DNA of 64,000 nt from Hyposmocoma kahamanoa (taxonomy: Eukaryota > Arthropoda > Insecta > Lepidoptera > Cosmopterigidae), in contig NW_020653854.1 in NCBI RefSeq assembly GCF_003589595.1, positions 22,400,591 through 22,464,590 of the forward strand, read 5' to 3'. The translations under genes were made by a program, and so were the position numbers. Position 1 is the first letter of the stretch. Every line of letters begins with the position of its first letter. Below, in pieces: positions 22,803-34,866 of the stretch. Under the pieces are notes generated by a model that ran no database searches, was not told the DNA's origin, and was given only the letters and a program-made list of their open reading frames with translations.

Positions 22803-23035
22803 AAAGTGGCCGAACGATTACCATGCTGGTCTGCCACGCAGAGGCACCAGATTCGATGCCAGGGCCTGGAGAAATATTTGTATGACCAACATTTATTTCT
22901 CTCGTGACTTTGGGTGTAATTTGTGGTCGTCTATGTGTGAGTCCATGGCACCCGCGACATAGAGTATTCCTAGTGCGGGGTTATGTTGAGTGTATGCGTT
23001 ATTATTCTAATTTTTATTATTTATATAATAATATG
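22803..23035 (+). mobile_element. tRNA-derived SINE, family D
   Basis: Plus-strand copy with AAGTGGCCGAACGATTACCA, a decayed B box (AGATTCGATGCC), GTCCATGGCACCCGCGACAT and a TTATTATTTATATAATAAT end. Confidence 0.82.
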
Positions 23036-23284
23036 TGTCAGTTTCTTTCTGATGATAAATAAAGTGTAAAATTGGTTATTACATACCATTTATTGTGATT
23101 CTTGGTTTTCTATTATTAACTGTAACAACAATACCTATATGTTTGGCAGTATTCAGGCTGACAGCCATAAGAGATGATCAATATCCCACGTATAAAATAA
23201 CATTATACAAAATAGTTAAAAACCAAAAACAAACATCTGCAACAACAAATATGTGCTTCATAGAAAAATTCGTAAGGTTTGTTA

Positions 23285-23420
23285 GTTTGTTCCGTGGCCT
23301 AGTTGGCACAGCGTCTAGTACGGTTTGCTGGAAGACGCTGGTTCGAATACTGCCACATCGAAGGATTTTTTCTATCGTGACTCAGCTATCAAAAACTTCT
23401 AGACGAAAAAAAATCAATAC
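23285..23420 (+). mobile_element. tRNA-related SINE fragment
   Basis: TCCGTGGCCTAGTTGGCACA (A-box region), GGTTCGAATACTGCC (B-box region) and a TTTTTTCTATCGTGACTCAG body. Related pieces lie at 29070-29170 (plus) and 31318-31365 (minus). Confidence 0.65.
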
Positions 23421-24535
23421 CCACTGCAGAGCAATAGCGAGTTTGTAAACATTTTATGGTAATGATAGCGTGTTAAATAACAGTAGTTCACAATTCTTTG
23501 TTTCCTTCCACGCAAGTTTGGTTATGTTCCGCCTTGATAATGTTACTTATTTACATAAGTACAAAAGTACGAACTATTTATTGCGAATAAAAATATATTT
23601 AAAACATTTAACGCCTTAATGGCCTACCCTATTTATACCCGTACATATGGATCATACATTCCTATCACAGATCGAATCTTCAGCGCCTTTATTTTAATAA
23701 ATTAGGAATTATTTTTGTCCAAAGTACAGCCGCGATAAAGCTATAATGTAAAAAATTCAACTACAAAAATCCGCCGATTTCTTGTTTTATCGTTTTTACG
23801 GCGATGATTAAACGACAAAGATAGCTATATACACATTTCCATATCGTTATCCTTGTTCTTCAAAATGTATAACAATAGTTCATTACCAAATAAACGAAAA
23901 AACTAATGACTCTAGTGCGGATGTTACCGATTTAGTTTTAGCAAAAAAAGTTAAATAATGGCAACCATAGCTTTAACAACTGAAATAAATATGTCACGGC
24001 GACGTTTATCACACATTGCATGTCATGCCACGGCCACAGACAATTTGAGTAATGTGATAAAGTTAATTACTTTAGAAATGTATTTTTAGTTAGTTTGGTC
24101 GTTCAGATAATTTTGATACTGACTGTACTAGTCTAGCGTATCGGAAAGATCAAAATTGAGCTCTGTGACAGTTTTGCAAGCAGTAAAGTCGCTTCAAAAC
24201 ATGAAACTGGTCGGCTCAATTCTCCTTCACACATCTAGTTATTTTCTAGAACTAGAAAGCTTTCCATCAGTGGGCATAATGACTTCGAATTGGTTAGACG
24301 ATTAGTGCTGACCAAGCAATCTTACGTTTTTCGTCATAAAGATGCATTAGAAATTTAGAATGTATGCATGTAGCGACATAAAATAAAAAAAATGTGTCTG
24401 GAAATTTGAGTTTCACTTTTGTTTATTCATTAAACATTTCGCACACTCAATATAAAGTGAACAAATTCGAAAATTGTCAGTTTTGAGAAAGTGACAAAAG
24501 AAATAAAAAAACGTACGGAATACGACAACTGATCT
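23421..24535. other. Intronic sequence, nothing recognised
   Basis: AT-rich; no exon or repeat. Confidence 0.3.
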
Positions 24536-24765
24536 CGGTGGCCTTTACCATTAGAAGATGGCGCCGCTTACCATTAGAAGATCCCGGTTTCGATTCCCAT
24601 AAGACCAATTTGGGAAATAAGCTTTTCTAAATTGGTTCTGGTCTGGGGGCTCCGATTGTGCCCCGGAGTGAATTCCATTACTCTGGTGCTCATAGTACAG
24701 GGAACTCCCTAATTTGAGACTAGGTAACTGGTGTTATTGTTTGGCACATTATTGTATTATTATTA
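24536..24765 (+). mobile_element. tRNA-derived SINE
   Basis: GATCTCGGTGGCC start and CCGGTTTCGATTCCC B box, then a GCTCATAGTACAGGGAACTC body and TTATTATTATAATA end. The sequence TTACCATTAGAAGAT is duplicated within the tRNA-like part, so it is rearranged. Confidence 0.75.
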
Positions 24766-25452
24766 TAATACATAATTTTATTAGACACAGTGCGTTTTAT
24801 TTTCGTTTAAGGCATGAATCCTATCCACAAAAACGTAATTATAAATATGCTACATGTATGCTTATTAATGCACGTGAGAGTACTTATAAACTAGAGCTCT
24901 ATAAATCTTTATTTTACATGTGTGCATTCGAATGTGTGGTCTAAATACATGTCCGGTACCTGGTTTTATGATATAAAGTAAGCAATAAATTTGCATATAT
25001 AATAACATGATTGGGAATAATTACGCTCCCCGCATTGTACGCATGATTTGGTTGCGCTGTTTGCGAGCTCTATTGCAGAATCTATTTTATGTTTCCTAAA
25101 TCACCACTTTGTTTATTACGTCAATTTGCACAAAACAAAGCCTTGATATAATAAAGCCACATGTGAATGTGATCATACGTCAAAAGTGCGCTATAACATA
25201 ATAGTCATGAAAATAATACGAACGTCATGAAATAATGTATTTGTAAAATTTAATAGCTCTCGTATTTAAGATAAAAAATTATCGACAAATTCGTTCGTAG
25301 AATCTTTAAACCTTTCTTCTGAAAAGTTATCACGTTGCAGATGTGATCTTATTACATTGAGGGTCCGAACTTATACAAGTTAGGTATTTTTCTTTCCTCG
25401 ATTTTATTTTAACACTTATAATTTTTTTACAGTTCCGTCGTATCATAATTAT
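24766..25452. other. Intronic sequence, nothing recognised
   Basis: AT-rich; no exon or repeat. Confidence 0.3.
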
Positions 25453-25537
25453 AGGATAACTTCTGTGCCGCATAATACAGTGTATACTGTATTATGCGGC
25501 TCAGAAGTTATCCTCACGACGCCTATAGTAGCAGCTG

Positions 25538-25763
25538 TTTTTGTTTTATGATACCTAGTGACAAACAAGTCATGGGCCTGGTAATAAGCGCCACGCCTAT
25601 TCGTAACAATTGCTGTTTCTTTAAATCGCAAAGTTCAGAGGGGCACGCCACTGCCACTACGCCCGTCACCTTGAGCTTAAAGTTGACAAGTCCCATGCGC
25701 CTGTAATTTCACCAACACCCGTACACTTCAAAGCTGAAACGCAGTAATGCTCCCATTATTGCA
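25538..25763 (-). repeat. Family A repeat copy
   Basis: Minus-strand copy, poly-A end near 25538, missing the 5'-most ~60 bases. Confidence 0.72.
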
Positions 25764-25898
25764 TTTATCTCTTGAAAAGTTGTGGTTTCGCAGATATGGG
25801 TTGCGAAAAACACTCGGTAATAGCTCGAAATGAAATAAGATTTCATTATATTTCGTCGTTTTGGCGTATACAATATCGGTTAGATATGTATAATTGTA

Positions 25899-26141
25899 CA
25901 GGGTGTCTGAGAACTCAACGTGCCGCCGGGCCGCCGCGCCGGGTGAAGCCAGGTTATGTCGGCTCTGGTAAAAATAAAATAAAAAACCCATGTCATTTAC
26001 TTGCGTGACAATAGGCATATTTTTGAAAATGTTGAAAATCATCTTCAGGTACATCTTTAGGTACTTGCCCAGGATATTTGCATTGATATAACCTGGCCTC
26101 TCGCCTGGTGTCCGCTTATCGTTGAGTTTCGGGACAACCTG
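25899..26141. mobile_element. MITE with TA target duplication (mariner-like ends)
   Basis: CAGGGTGTCTGAGAACTCAACG at the left and, inverted, CGTTGAGTTTCGGGACAACCTG at the right are flanked by TA on both sides. That is the pattern of Tc1/mariner-superfamily miniature elements. A half end of similar type is at 57381. No transposase is encoded. Confidence 0.75.
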
Positions 26142-26169
26142 TACATAGCTAGCTGCCGGTCAACTTAGT

Positions 26170-26347
26170 TTACGGATGAGAAATGAAACTATTTTTTCGG
26201 ATCTAAACGTTTCGGAACTTTTGTAGGCCGCAATTGGTCACGGCTGTTAACTGACAATAGTTTATTAAAAAAAAACAAATATACGCGATTTAGACGCGAA
26301 AAACTCGCTTACTTCCTATCGCCAAAATCTAAGAACTCGATATTTAT
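26170..26347. mobile_element. Diverged family B element
   Basis: GAGAAATGAAACTATTTTTT, AACAAATATACGCGATTTAG and the terminal AATCTAAGAACTCGATAT correspond to parts of the 36925-37123 element, including its extra end segment. Confidence 0.6.
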
Positions 26348-26647
26348 TTTACATTGTTTATTATAATTACTTACCGACGTATTTCACTTATATTTAAAAA
26401 TGTATGCGATCAAAGGAGAAGGGAATGTATGCTGTCACACGCTCAATGCTTTACCTAAAGATATTGTATCTTTTTTTGATAAACGTTCTTGGTTTAAAGT
26501 TTGTAATAATGAACGCCCTGGCCAGTTTTATATGTACTTTACTAAGTGGTACATGCTTGAATGTGTTTTTGGCATTTTTTTGTCTTGTCATTCTTTGTAT
26601 ACTGCCCTCCTTATCATAACTAACACATTTACATTATGGCATCGAGT

Positions 26648-27340
26648 ATATAACCAGAAATAAAGACGAAATGTCATGTAATTTGTTTGAAAACTATTCT
26701 GCCAAATCATTTCGGTGACAACTGCGCTCCGATTGATCAGCCTGAATTTGAACCAATTCACGGGTGTCGTCAATTGTTTCACTTTAAATTTAAACGACCA
26801 GTTTAAATTGAGCTTTGCTATAATGGACATAAATTGAAAAATTACATATTTAATGTTTAAATACCGATGAAATGTGCTTCCGTTTGTTTTGTAATTAGAT
26901 GTTTTGCTGTTTTTCCCACACCACCGAATAGAACAGCACGGCATTGTTAGAGATATCATCTTTATTACAATAAATACAGAATATTTTTTGGAATATACGG
27001 AGACATAAATACAGGTCAGTTGTTGGCGCTGTACTATTTTAGTTTTCTAATTTGTTATTTCAGCACAAACGAGAGTCGATATTTTAGGGTCGCATTCCAG
27101 AACTCTACTCAATGCTCAAGTCAGGATTTTAGTATGGTTTAAAGCACTCGAAATCATACTCAAGTCCCTGCCATTAGGGTCGTATTTCCATTGCTTCAAA
27201 TCATACTCAAATCTGCTCAAATCCTGACTTGAGCATTGAGTAGAATTTTGGAATACGACCCTAAAAGTGGTATAAGCCTGATTTTTTAGTTAGTTGTCAG
27301 GGACGGATGGCCCTTATTTCATCTCTATTTCTGGTTATGT
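26648..27340. mobile_element. Family G inverted-repeat element, interrupted by family H
   Basis: Ends TATATAACCAGAAATAAAGA and, inverted, TCTCTATTTCTGGTTATGTA. The interior matches 48040-48542 over several hundred bases (for example TTTCACTTTAAATTTAAACG and AGATATCATCTTTATTACAA). A family H foldback sits at 27083-27266 and is absent from the second copy. Confidence 0.82.
27083..27266. mobile_element. Family H foldback inserted in family G
   Basis: TTTTAGGGTCGCATTCCAGA at the left and its inverse GGAATACGACCCTAAAA at the right, with internal ACTCAAGTC/GACTTGAGC words. The paralogous site near 48460 lacks it. Confidence 0.82.
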
Positions 27341-27627
27341 ATGTATTTTGGCAACTTTTTTCCATTAAAAAATATCAATTACGCTAATTTTACTTCAACA
27401 ATAAAACTGAAATATGTCGGAAATATGTCGAATATGTTAGTTCTGATAATACTAAGGGCAGTATTTACTTTTGATTACTATTGAGAATCTACACAATCTC
27501 AAATGGCTTTGGTTAATTCCGCATAACAGCCAAAGTGCTGAATGCTTTGGTTTTAAACTAACCGATACACAGAACCAATTTAAAGTTGATTCTTACTTAG
27601 TAAGCACTTGTGCACTTGATTTTCATA

Positions 27628-27858
27628 GTTTTTTTTTTTTTTTTTTTAAATAACGCACACACTCAACATAGCCCCGCACTAGGGAAACCCTGTGTCGCGG
27701 GTGCCATGGACAGACACATAGACAATCACAAATAACACACAAACTCATGAGAGAAATAATTGTTAGCTATACAACTATTTCTCCCGGCCCGGGAATCGAA
27801 CCTGGGACCTGTGCGTGGCAGTCCGGCATGGTAACCGTTCGGCCACGGAGGCAGTTTA
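27628..27858 (-). mobile_element. tRNA-derived SINE, family D, with long T-run tail
   Basis: On the minus strand CTGCCTCCGTGGCCGAACGG leads to an intact B box (GGTTCGATTCCCGG) and the body; the tail shows as about 20 T at 27628-27648 on the plus strand. The intact B box and long tail suggest the youngest of the three copies. Confidence 0.87.
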
Positions 27859-28044
27859 AGTTAGTTGTGTTGTAGTTGCATTTTATTACATTACCGTAGC
27901 GTAGATTTTCACTAATTGCCGTACAAAAGACATCAACGACGTTACACTACGTGTCTAAATATCGATACTTATACCTCACATCTTGTATGTGAGGTATAAG
28001 TATCTCTTACGTAGTAGGATTTTCCGGTACATTTAATTATTGTC

Positions 28045-28470
28045 TTTAAGAGTCGACACAACCACAGATGGATTTGGTTGATTTCGCATAATCAACCACT
28101 TTGGAAAAAAATAGATAATAAAGTTGAGGATATACACTGTATGGTGTGAAAATATGATTCCAAATAATTTACACGATAAAAAAAAACCACAAACTTACCT
28201 CGAAATTTTACAAAAACGTTGTATTCAATAGGTACTTTACATATACCAATGATTTTTTTTTATATATATGTAAATTGAACTACATAGAACACGTGTACTA
28301 TACGATATACAATTTTCAAATGACCTGTTTGAAACGAATTTACAAAATGAATGTTTGTAAAAAAAATCTGAACTATAGCTAGTACCTCTGCCACTCGAGC
28401 TAAGTAAAATGAACAGTACTAATTTACGGAAAAAAAAAATAAATTCGAGCTGATGTAGTATCGTCTCTTA
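28045..28470. repeat. Interspersed repeat family J, copy 2
   Basis: Same orientation as 13425-13830. Shared blocks include GGTTGATTTCGCATAATCAA, AATAGGTACTTTACATATAC and AAATTCGAGCTGATG. Confidence 0.65.
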
Positions 28471-29069
28471 ACAATAAATATTTCTACCATTGCTGCACCA
28501 AATTACACCCAAATTTGTACCTGTATAAATAATAGCGCATAAAGCTGTATAAGATGGCGAAGCCACCTATGTATAAACCCGTTAAAGGGATTACAGTAGT
28601 TAGATCACGTTATAGAATGACTATATTTAATGTTGTTTTGGAAAATAAATTTAAAAAACCCACGCAAAGCGAAGGATGATTAGTGGCATTATGTAATATT
28701 CTGTTTCCTGCTCAGTGTTGCCAATTAAATCACAATTTCTATAGTTTAAACAGTAACACTGATAAAAGTTACAAATAATTAATAAAAACTGTTCTTTAAA
28801 TAATACATAATATGTCCTTAACACGTTTGCTGTCCATGACTCTACCTTGAGTCGCAAATTGGCTTCAACCGCAAGTTCACGCATACCTATGGAGAGCAAC
28901 TACACACTATTTGAATCTCAAATATTTTCGTTGGACTTGTAGATCAAAGCCCAGAATTTTTTGGACTTATGAATCGGGTAATCTTTTGTAGGTGTAATTT
29001 TTCAAAAATCACTAAATATTTTGGATATATCATATATAAAATGTAAGAGTAAAGGACAAATCCAACACT
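28471..29069. other. Intronic sequence, nothing recognised
   Basis: AT-rich; no exon or repeat. Confidence 0.3.
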
Positions 29070-29170
29070 ACTGTCTATTCTGGCACAGTGTGCTAGAAGA
29101 CGTCGCGTCGGTTCGAATCCGGCCGGATAGAAGGAATTTTTTCTTTGTGTTCGCATTTTGTATCAATAGT
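29070..29170 (+). mobile_element. tRNA-related SINE fragment
   Basis: A TCGGTTCGAATCCGGCCGG B-box block follows GGCACAGTGTGCTAGAAGAC, then AAGGAATTTTTTCTTTGTGT; same family as 23285-23420. Confidence 0.65.
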
Positions 29171-29426
29171 TTTTACAAACTAGTGGAGTAATTTGATAAA
29201 ATATAATTGAATATCAGTTCAATGCAAATTTAAGAAAATCCAACACTATTTCACACAAATTCCGGTGGCCTCATGAGGTTGATTTGGCCCTTTATGTAGG
29301 AGACTGTGAACATGTTAATTATATCAAATTTTAAGTAAAACTAAGAATATTGTATTCAAGTTGCATCAGATGCGTAAATATGAAATGAAATTTACGTTTG
29401 TTATCTGCAGTTAATTGCGTTTGAAA

Positions 29427-29640
29427 TTATTTTTTTACCATTGACTTTTGAGCGAGCCATTCTATAAATTGTGATTTAGAAGTAGGTCCTTGTAGCAATT
29501 TAATTTCGTTTGGTAAATTATTAAAAATCTCTGTATAGATGATGAGGCATTTATTAAGATTCATAATTTTAGCTCTAGTTTGTATTTGAATGACTTCGTC
29601 ATTTGTTTTTAAAATATTGAGAATGAGTGTTAACAAATAC
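29427..29640 (-). pseudogene. Possible LINE C-terminal remnant
   Basis: The 69-codon minus frame contains NLNKCLIIYTEIFNNLPNEI and a polar C-terminus ending in a stop. That layout (YN-x-LP followed by a short basic tail) is seen at LINE reverse-transcriptase ends. No tail repeat was seen, so this is weak. Confidence 0.35.
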
Positions 29641-31631
29641 CTATTACTTCGTATTATTTAGTCATCATTGTAATTAAGTGCTTAGGCTTCTCATTCCTAG
29701 TTATTACAGGAAGGTAAACTGCATAAGATAAAAAATATTCCAGTGGTATTATTAATATTCTTCTCAGTATTGCCATTTCTTTCTTTTTATTGCCTTTGCC
29801 ATGCATTTATATTAGGAATATCTATGTAGGTAATACGAAATAATACGCAGACGAAGTCTTTTAGTCTAATATACTAAATTTTCATAATTTCATTGGTTTT
29901 CGATACAAGGTTTCATCCCTTATTTCACCCGTTTAATGTTTATTTTTGTGACAAAAATTATCCTATGTCCTTCTCCTACGTTCCATTTATGTCCATACCA
30001 AAGTTCATCAAAATTAGTATGGCGGTTTACACGTGAAATGGTAACAGATAGATAAACAAAATTACACTCATCAAAAGTGTCTAATCAAGCACGTTTTTGC
30101 TAATTACTGAAAATCATGCATATTAATTTTTTTTTTAACACCAATGTAGTTTTTTGGTCAATTTCAAATAATAAAATTGAGCAGAACAAATCAATCAATG
30201 TTAAAAAAAATTAATTAAAAAACCTGTTCTTCAGCAATTGGCAAAAACGTGCTTGATCCCTTGACACTTTCGATGTGTATACTTTCGCATTTTATAATAT
30301 TAGTTTGAATGTTTTTAGCTTCCAAATAGACTTATATTACTTCCTCATATAATGCAAAACTCAAGGTTTAATTTCAAATTGGTATTCTTACGGGCTCACG
30401 TCACGAAATCGTGTCCATATGATCTACATGCCACTTTTAAGATAAATTACGCGAACGTGAAGTCATTTATTTGATCCGCTGACTAAGACCACTTTAGTAG
30501 ATTGGCCTCGCCAGGAAATCGCCCCCTAACCTGTTTTTATTACTCTACTCTGAAGCGTAATAAAAACCAAAACACCTTAGCATTCCATGTATTCGTTTTT
30601 TGAGAAGAAATAAATGCTGTTGAAAAGAAAGTACGGTTGAAGAAATATTATTATGCGCCGATTAAGGTTATCTCTTAGTACGACTCATCCTTTCTATTAC
30701 AATAAACTTCTTTTGCTAAAAGCGTACATGGACTTAATAATCTTGGTTCATCGTAGGAGTCATGGATGCGCTAAATGCATTTTCTGAATTCGAGTTTTTT
30801 TTTATTTCTTTATACTCATCAGGTCGTTTTTTTGAACTGTAGGTACTTTGTAAAATACCGACTGCTGACTCTTTTCTTACTAATTTAAGAAAGTTCGCAT
30901 AAAGATTATCAACTTTAGAATTAGTGCCAATGCGTAAAAGTATTTCAAAAAAACCAATAGTTTGCACTATACAAATGGCACGTGCGTTACTGAGACGGCT
31001 CACTCGTTTGTTCTATTCTATACTAAAAATGAAGCGGTAAGACGATTCGGTGCAAATAATATTTCGCCAACTATAACTGCTTAGACGTCAAAAATCCATT
31101 AGTTTTTGTAACAACCAAAATACATTGTACTTAAACTCATTGCGGTACAAAGTACTCATACTGGCTTAATTTAATCTGTGGTACTATTGGGGCAATGAAT
31201 GAAATTGCGTGTGACTTACTTAAACCACCTGGTTTCGGCCAAAAGACGCGCTTTCTTCTTCTTGACGATACTTTTTTTGTTTTAGTATTATATTGACTTA
31301 GAGTTTCTGTTTTTGGACACAAGGGGCACAACAGTCGCGTTCGGATTCCGGCCAAATATCATTGGCTACTAACTACCATTGTTGCCAGTTTATTTAACAT
31401 TTGATTTCTTAGTAAAGTGTTACATAGATATTTTCGCCTAATTATATAGCGGCAGCTTAGTATATTGGTTCGATTCTCTGTAGAAATTGTTTTCATATTT
31501 TTGTTTTTGTTACATTAGTGTCTACTTGTACTTTTATATTGAGCAAATAAACCAAGATGAATAACCAAAAACTATATGTTTACCTTAAGGAATAATGTGA
31601 AATGAATAACATTGTTATTTAACTACGAAAT
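29641..31631. other. Long intronic stretch, almost featureless
   Basis: AT-rich. The minus frame at 30734-31003 has no recognised domain or splice support. A minus-strand SINE fragment with the B-box block GGCCGGAATCCGAACGCG lies at 31318-31365. Confidence 0.35.
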
Positions 31632-31722
31632 TACAGGGCTAACGGCACATCAAGCTTTTAAATTCAACTCTATGACATTTACAATAAGTACAGGTTAAAA
31701 CTTGATATGGTCTTGATTGTAC
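31632..31722. mobile_element. Decayed copy of a TACAGG-ended inverted-repeat element
   Basis: TTACAGGGCTAACGGCACAT, CCAACTC-like AATTCAACTCTATGACATTT and GTCTTGATTGTACA align with 58660-58778. Low similarity. Confidence 0.4.
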
Positions 31723-31860
31723 AAGGTTAACCATCGTTACAACAGGTAATCCAAATACATGTAAGTTTTGGATACTAAATATAGTAAAGAAAATGCCCGT
31801 GACATCAAAACAGATATAATATTTGTCGTTTGACGTACCCTAGGCGAGCTGTTTAGAAAT

Positions 31861-32746
31861 AAATCAGCTGAGTGAGGGGGATGATTATTGAACGGGCTTA
31901 CGCATGCGCCGTGACGACTAGCGGCCGGCGATACGGCACAAAACAAACAAAACGCGACGTGACACTGACCCAAACACCGTTTTCTGCTATTCATTTTCGG
32001 CCGACCTTGCAAATATTAATCGAAACAACACTCAAGATAAATGTAACCTTCGGAAGGAAAGTGTCATTGCACGATAGAACAAACAAAAATCGCGTGCAAA
32101 GGAAAGTGTCAGTGGTGCGAGTGCGAGCAACGAGCATGACGAACATTGTAACGAGACAGATATTAGTATCATTAGCATCGTCATTCGGATCTCCCTTTTC
32201 GTCACAGCCTGCTGCCCCACTCGATATGCCTGTGCATCTGCCAAGCAATGTCGATGTCCGCTAAGAGCGAATTCCACGTGCGAAGCGGATGGAAGTGACT
32301 GCCCAATTGTTTTGTTCAAGAAACCAGTGAGAATTAAAGTGTTACGTTTACGTGCAGAGAGTGAATGGAGATGCTCATCACGACTTAGAAAGTGCTAAAT
32401 TTAGAATATTTGAACCAAGAAATGATTAAATACGTCTTGTATGTTAATGAGACAATTATCAATGAACGCATTAGTCAGTGAGCAACAAGAATGGGTAGCT
32501 CAACATTTAACAGTTCCAAGTCAATTGGAGCGTCCGCCCGCGCAGGTTGCAAACAGAGTGTGACAAAATGAAATCTGCGTGATGATTGTGATCCGTTCGG
32601 CTTGAATGGATAGGGTCGTCGCCACGAGATCTGATTTTTCCGGGCGAGGTGGTGCGGCGGCGCCGGTGGCGCGGTCGCGATAGCGCGGGCGGCGCGCGGG
32701 CTTCAGTCGGCCGCGTGCGTGCGCGCCGTGAAAGTCTCCGCGCGCA
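31861..32746 (+). promoter_or_regulatory. Internal promoter and long 5' UTR of gene 1 isoform C
   Basis: This is an approximately 0.9-kb repeat-free, CpG-containing block ahead of the ATG at 32747. A palindromic ACGCATGCGC site at 31900-31909 resembles the NRF-1/Ewg binding site typical of insect and vertebrate housekeeping promoters. Several out-of-frame ATGs with short frames precede the main start, so upstream ORFs could limit translation. An in-frame TGA lies 15 bases before the start codon. A long open frame at 31872-32264 looks like chance openness in a GC-rich leader, because its amino-acid makeup resembles no domain. Promoter function is inferred from composition, motif and position. 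Confidence 0.45.
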
Positions 32747-32928
32747 ATGCGTCCTGTTACGGCCTCCACGTCAGCCCGTCGGGGGCCTGCGCCCACTGCT
32801 GCCACCTCGGCACCTCAACACAGCCTGGGCGCTAGAAGGCAGAAAACCGATCTCCATGTGGTCGAGCCTTCCGTCCGATCCTCCAGCCCAGCTCCCAGTC
32901 TCCGCAGCCAGAGGGCTAAGCTGTACAG
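32747..32928 (+). CDS. Alternative first coding exon of gene 1 (isoform C)
   Basis: The ATG at 32747 follows an in-frame TGA and gives 60 codons plus two bases, ending at a TACAG/GTGGAT donor. The peptide begins MRPVTASTSARRGPAPTAAT. It is Ala/Pro/Ser/Arg-rich and probably disordered, with a Ser-rich end (PSVRSSSPAPSLRSQRAKLY). Phase 2 matches the exon at 37777 (R-A-S-L-P) across a 4.8-kb intron, the shortest of the three possible 5' connections. The exon sits in the most GC-rich segment of the region, consistent with a CpG-containing promoter. The donor is only moderate. An overlapping minus-strand frame at 32521-32805 is a GC-driven shadow. Confidence 0.6.
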
Positions 32929-34614
32929 GTGGATGAAACAATTATTTATAGTGCGTTGCGTGCGTCATTTTACAAATTTCTTGTGATTCTTGAATCTCTC
33001 AATACACTGCAACGTATACATTAGTTATGTTCTACATTAACAAGTGCGATTGTTCGCGTATGAATCGAGTGATATCATATCGACGTGTTTGTTATCAAAT
33101 TGTTATTGAACACTTTAGAATTGGTTCACACTTTATGTCACCTATGATTTGGTGGACCACTATAGTTTTCACACATATGGCATTGTTTATTAAGAAAATA
33201 ACTACAAGTTTCTATATTTGTTGTCACAATTGAGTGCGTTAGTACAATAACCTTATTACCAATAGGTACTTTGTTATTGTTTCGTTTGCAACTGGTTCGA
33301 TCTATGGTACAAGGCCGTCCGAGTGGTTTCTGTTATTACTGACGAAGTCGGCTATGTTATCTGTTTTCATAAATATTACAAAGGTGAATCAAGGCTTTCG
33401 TTAAACTTATCGTTCCTTCCACAATAGTAGAATTGCGGAAAGATCGAGGTTACGCCTCATAACAAATGGCCCCGCAATGCATACAGTTGCTTCTTCAAAC
33501 CAACAATTTCTACCTAAAGGAAATGCAAATTTTATTCAATATCATGCACATATCCATACAAAGCAAATGTACACATTAACATCAAGTGTTACGTATTAAA
33601 ATTCAAAATTTGTTACGGCAGTACGCTAGATAATTTCCATAAATAGATCCTTCTATATAATAGAACTTCGGAATAAATAACGTTTTCTGTAGGTCAAAGC
33701 AGAACAAAACATCTGGATGCAAATTGCAGATTCTGTATAAAAATTACGACGTGTCAGTCAATTCCTTGTAAAAGTTGATTGATGCCTATTGTTTATTTTT
33801 GCTTTTCTTTCACGCTCTATTGGCGGATGATTTCGTAACGTTCAATATTTCCCTTTCCAATGACTTGGGTGGTTTTATATGCTGTTCGTAATTGTTTGTT
33901 CCGTCATCATAGACACGTTCCCTAGCTGCAATTAACAAATTGCAATCATCACTATGATTATTGTTTCAACATGTACGCAGTTTTTATATTCAACAAGACC
34001 AAGTCTGATTATCATCTTGGAATCGAAGTAGACAGAGTAAATTTACCTCAACTTCATGTAATAAACATGAAGTCAATAATACCTCCCTTTGAAATCCCGG
34101 AAGGATTAAAAATAAAAGGCAAATAAATCAAAAGTAAATAATTTTAAAGTTTATTGAATGACCACCATGAGATTTAGTTGTTTTTGTGAAATTCCTCCAA
34201 TAGTTTGTATTCTTTCCTTATTCAGATGTTGGTAGCTGTAAAAGTATCTGGCTGAGTGAAGAAATAGATTTCTCACAGATGGCGCTACGGAAAAAAGTCG
34301 TTGAAAACAACAAACAGGCACATAGGAAAATTCGTAAGGTCCGCTAGTTCTTTCCGGGCAGGAGTCGAAGTGATAATTATCATTTAGAATTATAATGATA
34401 AATGATAAATATACAAGTGACAAATATAAAAGTGATAAATATATCTTTGTATTTATAAAATTTATAGGAACAACAAAATTGGTAACATTTAGCACTAGCA
34501 ATCAATGTCTTACAATGCTTTTGTATCTGAGACGTATCCTAACGTGCCAAATGTCAATCTCATTAAAAAGTCAACCAAATCGTTTTCCCCTAGGTCTTCG
34601 TATTTGTTTAGTTT
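32929..34614. other. Intron of gene 1, no recognised element
   Basis: AT-rich; I found no exon with both splice sites and no repeat match. Confidence 0.3.
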
Positions 34615-34866
34615 TTTTATGATACCAAGTCACGGGAAAATCAAGTCGGCCGCCTGGCGGTAAGTGGTACGCCTATCCATAATAGTTGCAATGCCGTTCA
34701 GAACTTTAAATCGAAATGTCTATTCAAATATCTGAAGGGACACTGCCACTGCGCTTGTCATCCTGAGACATAAGTTGACAAGTCCCATGTGCCTATAATT
34801 TCACCAGCAACCTTACCCTTCAAAACCGAAATGCAGAAACCCTCAAATACTTACTGCTTGATGAAG
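34615..34866 (-). repeat. Family A repeat copy
   Basis: Minus-strand copy with T-run at 34612 and the 5' part lost after the CAGTAAG-type segment. Confidence 0.75.

Noticed and set aside
31872..32264. 130-codon plus frame and overlapping minus frames in the isoform C leader
   Set aside because: No domain, no splice fit, and overlapping open frames on both strands are expected in a GC-rich leader.
32521..32805. 94-codon minus frame, Arg/Ala-rich
   Set aside because: GC-driven shadow of the isoform C first exon.
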